From Liolophura sinensis (lineage: Eukaryota > Mollusca > Polyplacophora > Chitonida > Chitonidae), in assembly GCF_032854445.1 (NCBI RefSeq), contig NC_088304.1, positions 19,977,704 through 20,041,703 on the forward strand: a stretch of 64,000 bases of DNA, read 5' to 3'. A program made the position numbers and the translations under genes. Below are positions 1 to 10,344 of the stretch, one piece after another (the stretch's first letter is position 1; every line of letters begins with the position of its first letter). The notes below the pieces were generated by a model that ran no database searches, was not told the DNA's origin, and was given only the letters and a program-made list of their open reading frames with translations.

Positions 1-165
1 CATGGCAACCGAAGATGACTACAAAAAGAGTTATAATGAGCAGTTAAGAGAAAATCATTTTTTAGCAGACGGGTGTGTTAATTTGCTAGATTTAATGGTT
101 CACTGACACAGTGGCTTTGGTAATTGCAATTTCACCCCATCCTTCGGACCAGGAGTTCTCGATTC
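1..165 (+). repeat. Dispersed repeat fragment paired with 5489-5640
   Basis: The segment matches 5489-5640 over most of its length. Shared blocks include tataatgagca, a gtgttaatttgc block and a tgccaattgcatttc-type block. Both copies are followed by a SINE or SINE fragment. A 34-codon frame opens at the ATG at position 2, but the sister copy has a stop in the equivalent frame, so I do not call a gene. The repeat continues beyond the left edge of the window or starts there; this cannot be decided. Confidence 0.6.
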
Positions 166-257
166 TTTAGCGTCAACCGTTACGGAGATCTCAGAGGCAG
201 TATGGCGGACGACAGCCCTGTTAGGGTGATTGAAGTAGACTTATATAAAATCATTGG

Positions 258-385
258 ATTTTTTTTTGATTGGTGTTTTATTTATTTATTTGATTGGCGT
301 TTTATTTATTTATTTATTTATTTGATTGGTGTTTTACGCCGTACTCAAGAATATTTCACTTATACGACGGCGGCCAGCATTATGG
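258..385 (-). mobile_element. SINE 3' fragment (mollusc-type tail)
   Basis: Read on the minus strand this is the 3' end of the main SINE family: the ccataatgctggccgccgtc block, then the cgtataagtgaaatattctt block, then the gagtacggcgtaaaacacc block and an AAATAAAT tail. The tail region is stuttered: the gattggtgtttta-type segment appears three times between 268 and 337, separated by TTTA repeats. The 5' tRNA-like head is missing. Confidence 0.85.
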
Positions 386-464
386 TTATTATGGTTATCA
401 TTCATCCAAACAATCAACAAACTAATCTATCACTTAATCATTTATAAATCAATTACTTAATTAC

Positions 465-760
465 CGCCTCGGTTGCCCATTGGTTAGAACGTGTGCCTCG
501 AAGTCAGGAGGCCCTGAATCAACCCCGGTTAGGGTCATACCAAAGACTGATAATAGTACTTCTTACCACCTTGCTTGGAGCTCAGCAGCAAGACATTTGA
601 GCAAGAAACAAGACTGGTTGGTCCGGTGTCGGTATGATGTGAGTGGGCATCTGTGCGACCACAGTCACATACATACACCCAAGCAATGACGACAGTGTGA
701 CATTTGGCACATAGTCAAATCTGTCACCCGTAGCAGGTGAAATACGACTTCTTGTCATCT
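465..760 (+). mobile_element. tRNA-derived SINE, second family (tentative)
   Basis: The start looks like a tRNA-type Pol III promoter. An A-box-like stretch (ttgcccattggttagaacg) begins near 473, and a degenerate B-box-like stretch (ctgaatcaacccc) lies near 514-526. The rest is unlike the main SINE family in this window. No clear tail or target duplication was found, so both boundaries are uncertain. A tRNA pseudogene is an alternative. Confidence 0.4.
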
Positions 761-1535
761 CTTGGGCGGACAATGAAAACACCCCGTTTCATTTCTCCCA
801 GAAAATCAATTGGGCCTGAACTCGAAATGACAATCGATGATTTTAAATGTTTATGATCGCCGGGTGATCTTGTTCAGAATCTTCTAACGCCGACGACTGA
901 CAAATGAGATAAATGACCAAGTATAAATCACAAAGAATACACAAAATCACAAGGATAGGATAGTTTACTGATTCTTTTCAAAGTTTCATCTGTGGGGGAT
1001 ATTTCAAAATTCTTTGCCAATATCCCCCAACGCAGATCTGGATATTCGGCGAATCTCACTACACTTTATCAGCATGTCTTGATTTTGGTGATATCTCAGT
1101 GATCGTATTTATTTGCTATTTCACGCAGTTTCCTAAAAACAAATTCTTTAAGTACATCCACTGGTAAGCTGTAACAGGTCCGCAAGATAAATCGCTTCTT
1201 TTTAGAGATTGGATGGCCACGAGTCGTACTGTTCTGCTGGACCCGAACCGACACATCTACATTTCATATCTCTGGCACATTTTACTATGACTATCGCTTT
1301 GCCTCGGTCCACATGGACTTGACACGACACACAGACATCATTTACTGGTTCATAATAGATATAATTAAATATGCCATTAGAATGGAAAGGTGCCGCACGC
1401 GCCATTTTAGTTAATTTCTCGCAAAAGGAAGAAAAAATGCTAATTTTTACAGGATCTTTTGTGAGACTATTTCAAGTATTCCTGCATTTGTCAATATTTT
1501 CACAGAAATTATTTCACCAAAAAGTGTTCATTCTT
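760..1535. other. No gene recognised
   Basis: No coding, RNA or repeat feature could be supported here except one perfect 11-bp inverted repeat (993-1003 against 1019-1029) with a 15-base loop. The block at 1540-1770 that follows is a diverged copy of the epsilon repeat. Confidence 0.5.
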
Positions 1536-1539
1536 GGTT

Positions 1540-1770
1540 AAGGCTTAACAGCTCGTGCGGTTTTCGTTCCTGTGTCTTTGAAAATCCACGAATATTTCCG
1601 TGGTCTGATGCTATTCCTTAACAAGGAATCTTATTACGGACCTTATTTTATTGTGGTACCTTAACTCATACAGCTTTAGTGGATATTGCACAGGTTGATT
1701 AGGTAAGTAGGCGACGTCTACAATTGTTGTTGAACGATAACCTGACTGTCTAAATCAAAGCACGGTGTAT
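1540..1770 (+). repeat. Epsilon block, copy 1
   Basis: It matches 20660-21065, and more loosely 8790-9000. Shared segments include attacggacctt, ttgttgttgaacgataa and a gactgtctaaat-type block, in the same order. It is a diverged copy, with no reading frame of note. Confidence 0.6.
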
Positions 1771-2002
1771 GAAAACTCCTATTCGGAAATGTGCAGCTAG
1801 GAAAGTGAAGTCAACACTAGAACAACAGCAACATGTGTTTGCGAAATCAGTGGTTGTTACTGACCGCTCCCAGACTAAAATACTGCGACTCTGTTAGCCT
1901 GTATGTAGCCTAAAATGTCAAGGCCGTTTCCTCTTTGCTGTCCTGTGAGCGGAAGCATCGCTCCTGTGAAGTATACAGTGTACATGTGTACACCTTATAT
2001 AC

Positions 2003-2006
<4 letters not shown>

Positions 2007-2037
<31 letters not shown>

Positions 2038-2055
2038 CATATATATATATATATA
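2007..2055. repeat. (AT)n microsatellite
   Basis: An alternating AT run interrupted once by acatac. It is a simple sequence repeat seen directly. Confidence 0.95.
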
Positions 2056-2139
2056 GGTTCGATCCAATCTTAGGCTGTCATAAATTTTGATAACAATACG
2101 CAGTTTTGAAATGCATGTACATACAGACTGACAGGAACC

Positions 2140-2700
2140 GATCTGTGTGGATAATATTTGATTGGTGACCAAAGTGCTATCGATAATCAATGAGAGATCT
2201 CAATCAGACTTTTCTTCGTATTCAACTTTTGTAATTGTATTAGGTGACTTTCACAAGTTACCTTAGCCGCAAAACGTATGTTTCAAAATGAGTAATCGTG
2301 TTAAAGCCCGGTCCTGGACACAATTAGACTGCTCCTTATCACACCTGGCTCTGGTTCCACTCCTTGGAGAATCCGGATCAATGGTTCACCGTGACATAAC
2401 TCTAACTCATAACTCTAAGCCCGGCCTTACCACTGGGAGTCAAGACCCTCCGTTCCACGATCAGGGTTGTCTTGTAGGAGTGATGACACAACCTTATACC
2501 GATCGGTTAAATGTCACTCTGGGGGAGTAAGAACACCGTACTAGCGTTCTTCACAAAGGTATACGGCTTTTCTGATCATGCACGTGTCACAGGCTCACCA
2601 AATGTGTTCAACTATTGACCAATTTTCACCATGACCCCTGGGAAGACTGTTACCTTTTACCTTAGTCTAACTCTTGTTATATTTCTGGTGTCAATACTGT
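2140..2700 (+). repeat. Delta repeat, copy 1
   Basis: It aligns with 27340-27720 over most of its length. Examples are the caatggttcaccgtgacat block against caatggttcgccgcgacat, and the acgttcttcaYaaaggtat block near 2545. Its last part (2530-2700) also matches 28305-28450, including gacccctgggaagac. Copies are strongly diverged. The 80-codon frame at 2288-2530 is not kept in the other copies. Confidence 0.65.
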
Positions 2701-3399
2701 TTATTTTGATACGCATTTTGTTACAGAGCTCATAATTTGTAGAGAGTAAATGTATCTTATAGTCCACTGAGATTTTACCTGTATCCAAAATGATCTGGAA
2801 AGGAACTTTTCCGATTAAACCCAAGGCGTTGACCAGTAAGCTATTCTGTGCGATACCCACAAAAATACCCCATGTAATGCGGACAAGAGTGAGTTGTTGA
2901 TGGTGTGTGTTAAATTTCATTTAACAAGCAAAGCATGATATAAGATGTATATAAGGTTGATTTTTTGATGTGACTTGTGTATGTTTAGTGTGAATCAGTA
3001 TTTGTCAAGCGTCATACCATTTTCTCTTGGTAAATAGGCACTGAAAATGATGTTTAAATTTTGTACGTATTTTCAATAGTTACTTTTTATGCATTGCAGA
3101 AGTTGGAATCACTTTTTTTGAATTTAAAAGAATGTGCCTTTAGAATGGAGAAGTACAATCACTATTCTGCAGGTACAAAACAGTACATTTACAGCCAGAG
3201 CAAATGGGTTTACTTCTGTTATGTCCCTTTTCATTTATCACGACCTACAATTATCGCTTATGTCGTGATCAGATAACCCAGTTGCCCCTCATAGACTGCC
3301 CATGAATTTTTCCACATCTAAATCAGTGTGTGAGCTTGTTTTACCCACGAACCATCCTGACTTAATTAGGTCAGATTCATCAATGTGCATACCAGAAAA

Positions 3400-3790
3400 T
3401 CCACTCACCAGTCACTAGAAGTGTTGCATGGCGGAATAAATAATTGAATTATGTTTCTGGCGACGGGGAATTTCTCATAATAATAATGTATAACCAACCT
3501 TTGATGTCTATGCGTCGAAACAGACTTTCGTATATCAGCCGTCAACCAATAGGGACATTCCAGGTCAATAATCGGAAGGTCAGTTCCCAAAAACAGCGTA
3601 TAACACCAACCACCAAAGAGCTAAGAAAGTATACAAAGTACGAAAATAGGACGGCATCATGCCAAGAGAAGCAGTCAGCAGTTTTCAGTGATGTTGGAAC
3701 CTCGCAAAGTATGTTCTAGGCGACTGAGTACAATAAGTATTCAAATGATATACCATGCTAGAATATCAGTTGTCGACAACAAACAGTTGC
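3400..3790 (-). repeat. D block, inverted copy
   Basis: Its reverse complement matches 43380-43700 and the later halves of 48540-49130 and 53490-54090. Shared landmarks are the ttgacggctgRtatRcaaa-type block and the gaaaactgctgactgcttctc-type block. On the minus strand it lies directly downstream of the reverse transcriptase remnant, the same order as at 43 kb on the plus strand. Confidence 0.75.
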
Positions 3791-3829
3791 GTTTTGATTG
3801 CAGCTGTTCATACATCCAACTTGACGCTG

Positions 3830-4448
3830 TAATTCAACTTGATGTATAGACATCCCCAAGCCCCGGGTTAAACGGAATTAGATACAACCAAGAAGCAGAG
3901 AACCAGAGATTCTGCATGTTCTGTCCATATTTATTTACAAGAGAATTATACCCATTGTAAAACTTAAGAAACTTGGAGTGAGTGAAGGCGTTTGATTGAA
4001 TGACCTTGACACACTAGTTTTTGTAGTAATAACTTGTAACGTTGATTGAAATCGTCACCCAACACGCAGAATCTAACAAATTCTGTAAGGCGACACATGT
4101 ACACACCATATGCACGTCATATGGACCCTTCGGTATATTGCTGTCCAAGTGAGGATAATTCACAATGTCAAAATTGAAACTATCCCTCTTGTCGTTAAGC
4201 CTGCGAGAGAGGAAACCGTCATGGTCTTTAGATTCAGATAAGACGTACCATCTGGAGTGTGTTGTGGTTTCCTTTAAATCCAGCGAAGGTGGATAAATAT
4301 CTTTCACAGCCTTTGCTATATACGGATTGTTTAAAGCCAGCAGATCATCAATATGTCGGTCAGTGATAGATCGGGCCTGTTGGGAATTACTCCTTAATAG
4401 TTTCTGCATATAGTCGTATTCATATGTGATCAAGTATTGGTCGGCCAA
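3830..4448 (-). pseudogene. Reverse transcriptase remnant (palm to C-terminal end), non-LTR type
   Basis: On the minus strand, 4448-4014 is open for 144 codons and carries reverse transcriptase hallmarks. Near residues 1-16 is a MADQYLITYEYDYMQKL segment that follows motif B in this family. A catalytic-box equivalent RHIDD sits near residue 31, with His where Tyr or Phe is usual. Next come LNDKRDSFNFDIVNYPHL and SNIPKGP near residues 80-107. A frameshift near the end moves the reading to another frame. That frame continues to about 3830 with LVCQGHSIKRL and KFLKFYNGYN-type sequence, typical of the C-terminal region of these single-ORF reverse transcriptases. The exact clade (Penelope-like, LINE or other) is not decided. 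It is inactive. Confidence 0.75.
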
Positions 4449-4541
4449 AATGGGGGTGAGGGGAGGGGGGCACAGTTTGTATTCATTGGAATACCTATGC
4501 GTTGTTGATATATGGTTTCCCCGATTTTCACATAGATGTTA

Positions 4542-4829
4542 TTAATGAGAAATTAGAGCAACTCGATGAACATGGAAACGTCCCATAAATGGTAACCTTT
4601 GTATGTTGTGGGACTGAAGAAGGCTTTTTTTGCCTCTGACATTAATATAGCGGTGACCGACTTTATTAAACACCAAAACAATCAGTGATGAAATTCTGTC
4701 TATGAAATCCCTGTGAGGAGTCGTAATGTAAGAAGTGGAGAAATCACGAGTAGATATATCCTTATACGGTATGTGTATTAGAGCGTCTGGTTCTTCCGTG
4801 AGACGTTTACAGTTTGTATGTATCCACAT
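4542..4829 (-). pseudogene. Possible upstream part of the same reverse transcriptase
   Basis: A 95-codon minus-strand frame ends about 90 bases upstream of the reverse transcriptase remnant. Its second half contains NKVGHRYINVRGKKSLL, which resembles the segment before the catalytic palm in this type of reverse transcriptase. The order and strand fit. The intervening part, with motifs A and B, is missing or scrambled. The assignment rests on weak similarity and position. Confidence 0.35.
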
Positions 4830-4849
4830 ACAGTTGTAGCCGAGGTTGT

Positions 4850-5480
4850 GAGTTTAAATCGGTGTGTGCAGTGTGAGAAGCCTTCCGCTCAGGCAGCTGT
4901 CTGCATGTATTGTCTGCGTCATACCAGGAAAAAAAGGTACTGTAAAAAACTAACAATTACCTGATTAATATATGACCGGCCATTTAATTCGTTTTCTAAC
5001 TGTTGGATGGTTTGCCTGATTTACCGATTGTGCAAAGTGATGGAAATATTATCAGCATAGCGCATTGGAATGAAGGCTGACTATATCAGCTACTAGTATG
5101 TTAATTTGTCTGTGGCCTTAATGACTTTTACAGTTATGTCCACTTTCAGCTATTAACACGACAGGCCTCACTGTGCCGTCTCGGACGCAGAGCACAGCTG
5201 AAACGACTAGAAAACCGGGAATGTCTTAATATAGAGGAAAGAGTACCTGGCATGTGAAGACATTTGCGATTTGCTCTCCTACATCTCCTAGCAAATAAAC
5301 ATAACACGGGAGTCTAGTGACCATTAAAATGCGACCCTGTTATAAACACAGTATATTGTAAAATGCGTGGCAATGCTAGTTTTGTGGTCGTTCACAGGTC
5401 ATATTTGAAACTGTATATTTCTTCGTTCTTGACAGAGTATTATGTTCTACATGTACGAGGTACAGCTCACTGACAAAAAT
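4850..5480. other. No gene recognised
   Basis: I see no conserved frame, tandem array or SINE part in this stretch. Confidence 0.4.
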
Positions 5481-5488
5481 ACACGGTT

Positions 5489-5640
5489 ACCATGGTAACA
5501 GATGTTAATTATAAGAAGTGATATAATGAGCAATTAACAGAAGGTTTTGGGGAGCAAATGGGTGTTAATTTGCCACATTTAAAGGTTAACTCATGGAGTA
5601 TCCTTGCCAATTGCATTTCTGAGACCCAAAAGATGCCTAA
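5489..5640 (+). repeat. Dispersed repeat fragment, second copy of 1-165
   Basis: It shares ordered blocks with 1-165, including a ccatggYaac block, tataatgagcaRtta and gtgttaatttgc. A SINE follows at once in both places. Confidence 0.6.
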
Positions 5641-5682
5641 TCTCCCGGTAATTGGTATGAGAGAAAAAAAGAGGAATTCTTC

Positions 5683-5841
5683 TGTAAGTGGGAACGTCTG
5701 TCAGCAACCTGCGGATGGTCGTTGGTTTCCCCCAGGCTGGGCCCGGTTTCCTCCCACCATAATGCTGACCGCCGTCGTATAAGTGAAATATTCTGGAGTA
5801 CGGCGTAAAACGCCAATCAAATAAATAAATAAGTAAATAAG
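5683..5841 (+). mobile_element. SINE, 5'-truncated copy of the main family
   Basis: It contains the middle block (gtaagtgggaacgtctgtca), the cccggtttcctcccaccata block, the gccgccgtcgtataagtga-type block and a TAAATAAATAAG tail. The tRNA-like head is absent. Confidence 0.9.
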
Positions 5842-6293
5842 AATGCTTCTGGTATATGTCTCAACCGGTCATGGCTGATATTGTGTGTGTCTGTACGGTA
5901 GTGTTGCGGTGTTGAGTGCGCTTTCGTTCAATCACTCGTACTCAGGAGGCGTTGCTTGCAATCTCAGCGTTGGACAAGGAATATTTGAGGTTCCAAAGTG
6001 TCATCTGAATACCGTGGCCCTTGGAGGCACAAAGACAATGTTATCCCGGACAGAGCCTTACATGAACATCGTTGGATCCCCCAATCTGCTTAACACACAT
6101 TTAATTTGTTCGGCATTTGATATCATAGGAAAGTAACCTGTTGTGAAACACTATTCACTATAGTCAGTCAATCAATCAAATAATGAAGCCATCAGTCTGC
6201 TGCACTGTTTAGTGTAAAATCCAACAAATAACAAATACACACATTGTTATATAATATTATGGGATGGATCGTCAGCGTCCGGGAGATCACTGG

Positions 6294-6471
6294 AGCCGTG
6301 TTCACACGGTGCGATTCGTTGTGCCTACTCGTCGAATGAAAACTGACAAGTTCTGTTTCGAAAGCCATATTCACACACTGCGATTTGTTGAATTACACAA
6401 GTCGTATTTGTGTTCTTTTTATTCGAGTTCCAACAGTTTGATTCGACAAATCACAGCATGTGAATGCGGCT
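6294..6471. mobile_element. MITE candidate with terminal inverted repeats
   Basis: The left end AGCCGTGTTCACACGGTGCG and the reverse complement of the right end AGCCGCATTCACATGCTGTG agree at 14 of 20 positions, and the similarity continues for about ten more bases. A third, direct-orientation copy of this terminal sequence lies inside, starting at 6361. No convincing target duplication was found (left flank actgg, right flank ttact), so the class is open. Confidence 0.5.
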
Positions 6472-6589
6472 TTACTACCCACATATATGCTAAAACTACA
6501 CAGATTGCTTTCAGTTTGGTCGTAATAAGTAACAAATATATTTAGACTTTGATTTGGTTGCGTATGTCACGCATTATCTTTCTATACAG

Positions 6590-6850
6590 ACAATTTTTGA
6601 ACGTTCAAGGAGTGCCTGTCTTTTGTGCACAGTAGTTATGCTCATGCAGTTTGCTTGGTACTTACCACGTCTCTGCAGACCAGAAAACAACTGTCATTTC
6701 GGCTGCCCGAAGGGTCACAAACGAAAGAAGAGCATTCGACGAATCCCCGTGTGGTGTCTGCCTCGACGGCTTTACCCACTGGAAGTGTTTTAGTTTGTTA
6801 AACGTTGAAACTGTTTGGAGTTTGTACCCAGTGAAGCCGTGTATAACCTA
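6590..6850 (+). repeat. Dispersed repeat with a protein-like conserved segment
   Basis: It matches 35610-35850 and, inverted, 51270-51485 and 53345-53425. Conceptual translations share the order LMQFAW, then a Cys-containing NNC or HNC, KG, IR and P-x-WCL-x-P-R (6651-6790 here). Conservation of spaced residues suggests a former coding segment. No family was recognised. Confidence 0.5.
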
Positions 6851-7017
6851 GTGCCGTTTTATTCTGATCTACATGCCTGTCGGACTAATTTGCGTAAACA
6901 GTCTGGTTATGCTTACAAACACGTTCTTATGTCTCACAAAACAATGACCATGACGATTTTCGGATCGATGAATTAGCTTCACCGTATTACTGACTGGCAA
7001 TGTTGACTGACTTTCAT

Positions 7018-7090
7018 CGTTTTTTAATTTATTTATGTAATTTATTGGTTTCATTTTACTTTACGGCGTAGTCAAAAATATTCGCCTCTG
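7018..7090 (-). mobile_element. Highly decayed SINE tail (tentative)
   Basis: The minus strand has a degraded gactacgccgtaaagt-type stretch and an AAATTAAA-like tail in the right order for the SINE 3' end. It is badly diverged and could be chance. Confidence 0.3.
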
Positions 7091-7129
7091 GCATTGGATT
7101 TTCCAGCATCATTTGTGTATATTATCAAA

Positions 7130-7870
7130 GAAACTTATTCAAAAGAAAAGTCTACATCCTTAAGTTAGTTTTATTACATCAGTAAGGAAAATCGCTTCTT
7201 ATACCCTACCACGGTATTAATATAACTGAATGGGCTTAAATCCTTATTCAATTCCATTCTGCTTGAAAAGACATTACTTTGTCTACTAATATATTTTATA
7301 TCTCCTACAGATTTCACTTTATTCCCTTGTCTTGGTTGTTCCATACAAATGATGTCTCGGTAGAGCCTCAAAGGATTGCTTCTTAGCAACGCGACTGTTT
7401 AATTCCTACGTCCTGTTAAATCCTTCATTGTCGACTTACGCAATTCCTAAAACGGAAAAAGGGGATTACGGACCTAATTTTCTGGTTGACTTAAGTATTC
7501 CGGTAGCCAGGCCGAGAAGATACGAGCTTGGTGCCTCAAAGCCTTGCTTCTTAGAAACTTGTCGGTTAACTTCATATGTCTTAGTAAATCCACGGACGTG
7601 TCCTTCATTGTCGACTTACGCGATTCCTGAAATGGAGATTACCGACCCAATTGCGGCTGGACTCAATATTGCGTGGATTAATTAGGTAGGCAGGCGACGT
7701 CTGAAGTTATTGTAGAATGTAACTGTGACGAGCTAAATGGACACACACCGAGTAGAGGCACCCATAATCTCCATTTAACTGTTTTTTGTCGGCGGCTTCT
7801 GAAAATGACAAAGATATAGATTTATAGTCACAACAAGAGAAATCAACAATGGTAGTTATAAAACATTGAA
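7130..7870 (+). repeat. Beta block, copy 1
   Basis: It matches 18340-19110 across its length and 13520-13856 over the first part. Landmarks are aaaaaagtctaca near 7145, aaaggggattacggacct, gtagccaggccgagaagata and gtcgacttacgcgattcct. The inverted matches at 44070-44420, 48060-48390, 50740-51100 and 52840-53200 share the last block. The 85-codon plus frame at 7428-7685 is broken in the sister copies. Confidence 0.8.
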
Positions 7871-7880
7871 AACCTTCCGG

Positions 7881-8066
7881 TTTTATTTATTTATTTGTTT
7901 GATTGGTGTTTTACGCCGTACTCAATTTTTCACTTATACGACGGCGGCCAGCATTATGGTGGGTGGAAACCGGGCGGAGCCCGGGGGTAACCCACGACCG
8001 TCCACGGGTTGCTGAAAGACCTTCCCACTTACGGCTGGAGAGGAAGCCAGCATGAGGTGGACTTGA
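7881..8066 (-). mobile_element. SINE, head-truncated copy of the main family
   Basis: Read on the minus strand it runs from the tccacctcatgctggcttcc block through the middle block and the 3' ataatgctggccgccgtcgt block to an AAATAAATAAAT tail. A short deletion lies in the ttcttgagtacgg part. It sits between beta and gamma. Confidence 0.9.
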
Positions 8067-8159
8067 CCATCCCGTTTTAATACGCTTACGGAATAACTCA
8101 GGGTGACTATAAGGACTGTAAGTAGAGTGGCTTGAGTCACACTTGGATTCATCTGCTAA

Positions 8160-8725
8160 TAGAAACCCATTAACCCTTTTATAGTTCCCCAGGCAAAGTT
8201 CGTCAACGCTATAACAAAGAACTGATATATTTTTCCTTCCTAAAACTGACTTTAAAATAAGAAAAACTTAACGGAACCTTTTACAGACCATTACGCATTG
8301 TTTTTTTCTCTATTCTGTCACAGTGAATAACAGAACTCTGGTGAAGGCACAGAGAGTCGTAAATCTTTTTCTCCCTTTTTTTTCTCCATTTAAACGTGTA
8401 AATGGAATTGAAACTCTGCGACGGTAGGTCTGTATAATTGTATGTGGCTTTGATTTATTCGATGATAGATGGCACTAAAATCTCTTCCTTCTCTAATACG
8501 GTGTATGGTATATTTTGTGTAAAGGTTTCCCTAGGAATCCAAATCGTTCGTGAAATCGCAAGATCAAATCCCGATTTTGTCAATTTGTTTTCTTTGTTAT
8601 AAGTATTTTTGTGAAAGAGGCAGTGCTGTTGCAATCTAATATTTTGATCAAGTAGGAGGATGTGTAAAAGAACTAACCATCTACGAGATGTTCACAACAA
8701 ATTGCTGTATGTAGCTCTTAAAACG
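8160..8725 (+). repeat. Gamma block, copy 1
   Basis: It is nearly collinear with 19800-20375. Shared segments include actttaaaataagaaaaa, ggcacagagagtcgtaaat (cataga in the sister), tctaatacggtgtatggtat and ttgctgtatgtagctcttaa. At 8710-8725 it keeps the site in which the sister copy carries a SINE (20376-20517). Inverted matches are at 45080-45430 and 49390-49800. Confidence 0.85.
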
Positions 8726-8749
8726 TCTGAATAACCTGCAAAAGGTGTG

Positions 8750-9090
8750 TTGACTTTTGATTACTGAGCAATTTACGGTTGAAAAATCCTTCCGTGGTTA
8801 AGCCTTAACATGTTAGTGGGGAAAATCGATTCTCTTTCTTGTTTCTTGCGGATTTTGTTCGATGTTTTGGTAAACTCACGATGATACTTTTTGTTGTTAA
8901 CTTCCGCGATCCGTGAATAAGGGCATTACGGACCTTTTTTTCTCGTTGGCTCTTAAGGTGACAGGGTAAATGCAAAACCACTGTACAGATATGAGTCGGG
9001 CCATTTTGTAGTTGTGTATTTGTTACCTCCTTTTCACTGGCGTAAGAAAATGACATAGCAGCTGTTCTGTCTGGATGTGCATGTATAATG
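8750..9090 (+). repeat. Epsilon block, copy 2
   Basis: It matches 20640-21080. Shared segments include a ggggaaaatcgaYtc block, acttccgcgat and ctcgttggctcttaag. This copy lacks a stretch of about 80 bases present in the 20.9 kb copy, just after the ctcttaag block. Confidence 0.7.
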
Positions 9091-9099
9091 AGAGACATA

Positions 9100-9868
9100 T
9101 TAAAACTTCCAAAAGTATAAAATCTGGCGCTGTCTGTTTAATTTCACAGGAATGAATCCCTCTCAATGAAATACAATGTACAGGTAAAGCAATATTTCCG
9201 CTTAGGCTTCAATTTCTGCATTGGTCTGGCGATTTCTGGAATCCCTGTCCCTCATTGTTCGCAGTGACAAGAAGCTGTCGACTGCGATTCTAATCCTATT
9301 GTTTACTACAGGAAAGGGAGTGATATTGTGCCGCAATAATCGGTTTCCTAGATCTGGTGGTATGGTGAAAGACAGTGGCAGTCTGCACAACGAGCTCAGC
9401 GATCCAGCGGAAGAGCGGTGTTAACAAAACCTCATCTTTCGTGCCAACTATCACAATGTCGTCGCTGATCTGGCTTTACTCTCTATCATGTACATCTTTA
9501 TTCCATGCCCTATGACCTTATCGGTGGCGTGACGGCGTCTCTACAATGTGGTTTACCATAGTGAGACAGCTACGTTCATGTCCGACTCCAGCGAAACAGT
9601 GATGACCGATGTCATGAAACATCCGCCAATGGCCCCACGTGACCAGAAAGTCTTGATGAGGTTGGCATTGCCTGTACCAGGCAACTTTATCCACTAAACC
9701 AGAAACGACTCTTGTGAATATAATGTAAATCTCTGACCCCAATACACGGGTCTTTCATAGCACTACATGTATATGCACCGCACACTTATCATCTTATTGA
9801 ACGTAAAGACAGGAATGCATTAGTTTACCGGTTATATGCCATCGAATAGCAACTATATCATTATCTGA
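9100..9868. other. No gene recognised
   Basis: No gene is supported. A short conserved segment (tcgtcgctgatctggcttta, at about 9459) recurs at about 22365, 23031, 34868 and 36270 with small changes. A weak inverted pair of open frames near 9202-9424 lies on both strands and has no recognisable product. Confidence 0.4.
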
Positions 9869-9878
9869 CAGGATATGT

Positions 9879-10128
9879 CTTTTATTTTCTTGATTGGTGT
9901 TTTTACATCGTACTCAAAATATTCCACTTATACGGCGACGGCCAGCATTATGGAGGATGAAAACCGGATAGAGCCCGAGGCAAACATACGCCCATCCGCA
10001 GGTTGGTGACAGACCTTCCCAAATACGGCCGGAGAGCAGGACTTGAACTCACAGCGACCGAACTGATGAGGGGCTCCTGGGTCACTGAGCCACGCTGCTA
10101 GGCTAACCACGCCGGCCACGGAGGCACT
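9879..10128 (-). mobile_element. SINE, full-length copy with 10-bp target duplication
   Basis: The minus strand has the tRNA-like head (ctccgtggccggcgtggtta, with A box), a B-box-like gagttcaagtcc, the middle block, the 3' block and a short tail. The direct repeat CAGGATATGT flanks it at 9869-9878 and 10129-10138, which fixes both ends and shows LINE-type target-primed insertion. Confidence 0.95.
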
Positions 10129-10344
10129 CAGGATATGTATGGTTCTGCCAGATGTCAACGATAACATTGGCCTACCGGATATGTGGGGCTAAACGTTCGC
10201 CAAATATACAGTTACCGTAGCCGCTTACCGTTTAGCATTCAGTTGAGTTAATAACAACGGTATATGAACCGTTGACGTGCAACATTGGCGAGGTTTCTTG
10301 TTCAAAACAGTGTGCCTAGGATTAAACCGAAGACCAAATGACTT

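Noticed and set aside
1-106. A short coding exon (34 codons from position 2)
   Set aside because: The sister copy at 5489-5640 has an in-frame stop and a length change, and no splice or domain evidence supports it.
7428-7685. An 85-codon frame with repeated LSTYAIP-type peptide as a repeat protein
   Set aside because: The repetition reflects two related DNA segments within beta (gtcgacttacg twice). The frame is not kept at 18.6-18.8 kb.
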